Positions 38,979 through 39,156 of a stretch of DNA of 39,156 bases are shown in pieces (within the stretch, counting starts at the first letter, position 1; every line of letters starts with the position of its first letter). Made by a program: the position numbers and the translations under genes. The notes beneath the pieces were generated by a model. The model saw only the letters and a list, made by a program, of their open reading frames with translations. It made no database searches and was not told the DNA's origin. Origin of the DNA: Buchananella hordeovulneris (GTDB lineage: Bacteria > Actinomycetota > Actinomycetes > Actinomycetales > Actinomycetaceae); the NCBI GenBank assembly GCA_030529545.1, contig JAUMWR010000013.1, positions 1 to 39,156 of the forward strand, written 5' to 3'.

Positions 38979-39156
38979 GCGGGCGCAGTTTCCCAACCGC
39001 ATCCCGCGAGTTGCGGGACGCCCCCGACCGTCAGGCTCAGGTCCGGCCCTCCCGTGCGTAGTGAAGCTGAAGCCCCGAGGAGTTGGTGCCGGCAGGCAGC
39101 GGAAACGAGCGGTTTCTAGGCGGGACTTCGGCGACAAGGGCACAACCTGGGCGACA
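38979..39156. other. Right-edge intergenic sequence without a recognised feature
   Basis: No reading frame with credible composition, tRNA or further hairpin was found here. The minus-strand frame covering 38898-39143 crosses the terminator and is probably not a gene. Confidence 0.4.

Overview
This is a GC-rich (roughly two-thirds G+C by eye) chromosomal segment from an actinobacterium, probably a member of the Actinomycetaceae or a close relative. The evidence is a WhiB1-type iron-sulfur regulator, an MtrA-MtrB-LpqB operon, a long-form HPF, a PdtaS-type kinase, frequent GTG starts and many apparently leaderless genes. The series mtrA-mtrB-lpqB-comF-hpf-secA ... Rv3235-like ... pdtaS-whiB1 follows the order of the Mycobacterium tuberculosis Rv3246c to Rv3219 region, so most of the window is conserved core genome, not an island.

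Layout. 1-259: the 5' end of an IS481-family transposase gene running off the left edge. 555-5972 (minus strand): a five-gene operon of a Pro/Gln/Tyr-rich multi-pass membrane protein, DUF4129, DUF4350, a MoxR ATPase and a DUF58 protein. 6061-10983 (plus): the MtrAB two-component system, lipoprotein LpqB and a ComF-like phosphoribosyltransferase. 11026-14877: hpf with a structured leader, then secA, each closed by a strong intrinsic terminator. 15065-16854 (minus): a LysM protein translationally coupled to an Rv3235-family protein. 16945-20395: a small two-repeat protein of unknown function, a short MerR/excisionase-type HTH protein, a SAF-domain protein and an Ssd/CpaE-like ATPase. 20472-22347 (minus): osmC-thyA-dfrA, overlapping genes for a redox protein and the thymidylate/folate pair. 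22348-22777 has no convincing gene but holds a 15-bp tandem repeat and two hairpins. 22778-25191: a DUF2505 protein, pdtaS and whiB1. 25343-29107: a small membrane protein overlapping convergently with a large FHA-FtsK/SpoIIIE ATPase. 29362-35088 (minus): histidine kinase, response regulator, ABC ATPase and FtsX-type permease, which look like one sense-and-export module. 35356-37878: ligA with unusual insertions. 38167-38853: a four-helix membrane protein with a repeated Pro/Gly-rich tail.

No complete unknown defence or secretion system is visible. The most interesting signals are regulatory: an orphan, perfect Shine-Dalgarno sequence inside a structured leader of hpf; a recurring leaderless promoter signature (TAGRCT or ATGATT placed 6-8 nt before ATG/GTG), including an identical 16-bp sequence at two unrelated genes; and an FHA-FtsK gene whose promoter points at an out-of-frame ATG. 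Functions are assigned from motifs recognised by eye; no database search was run.
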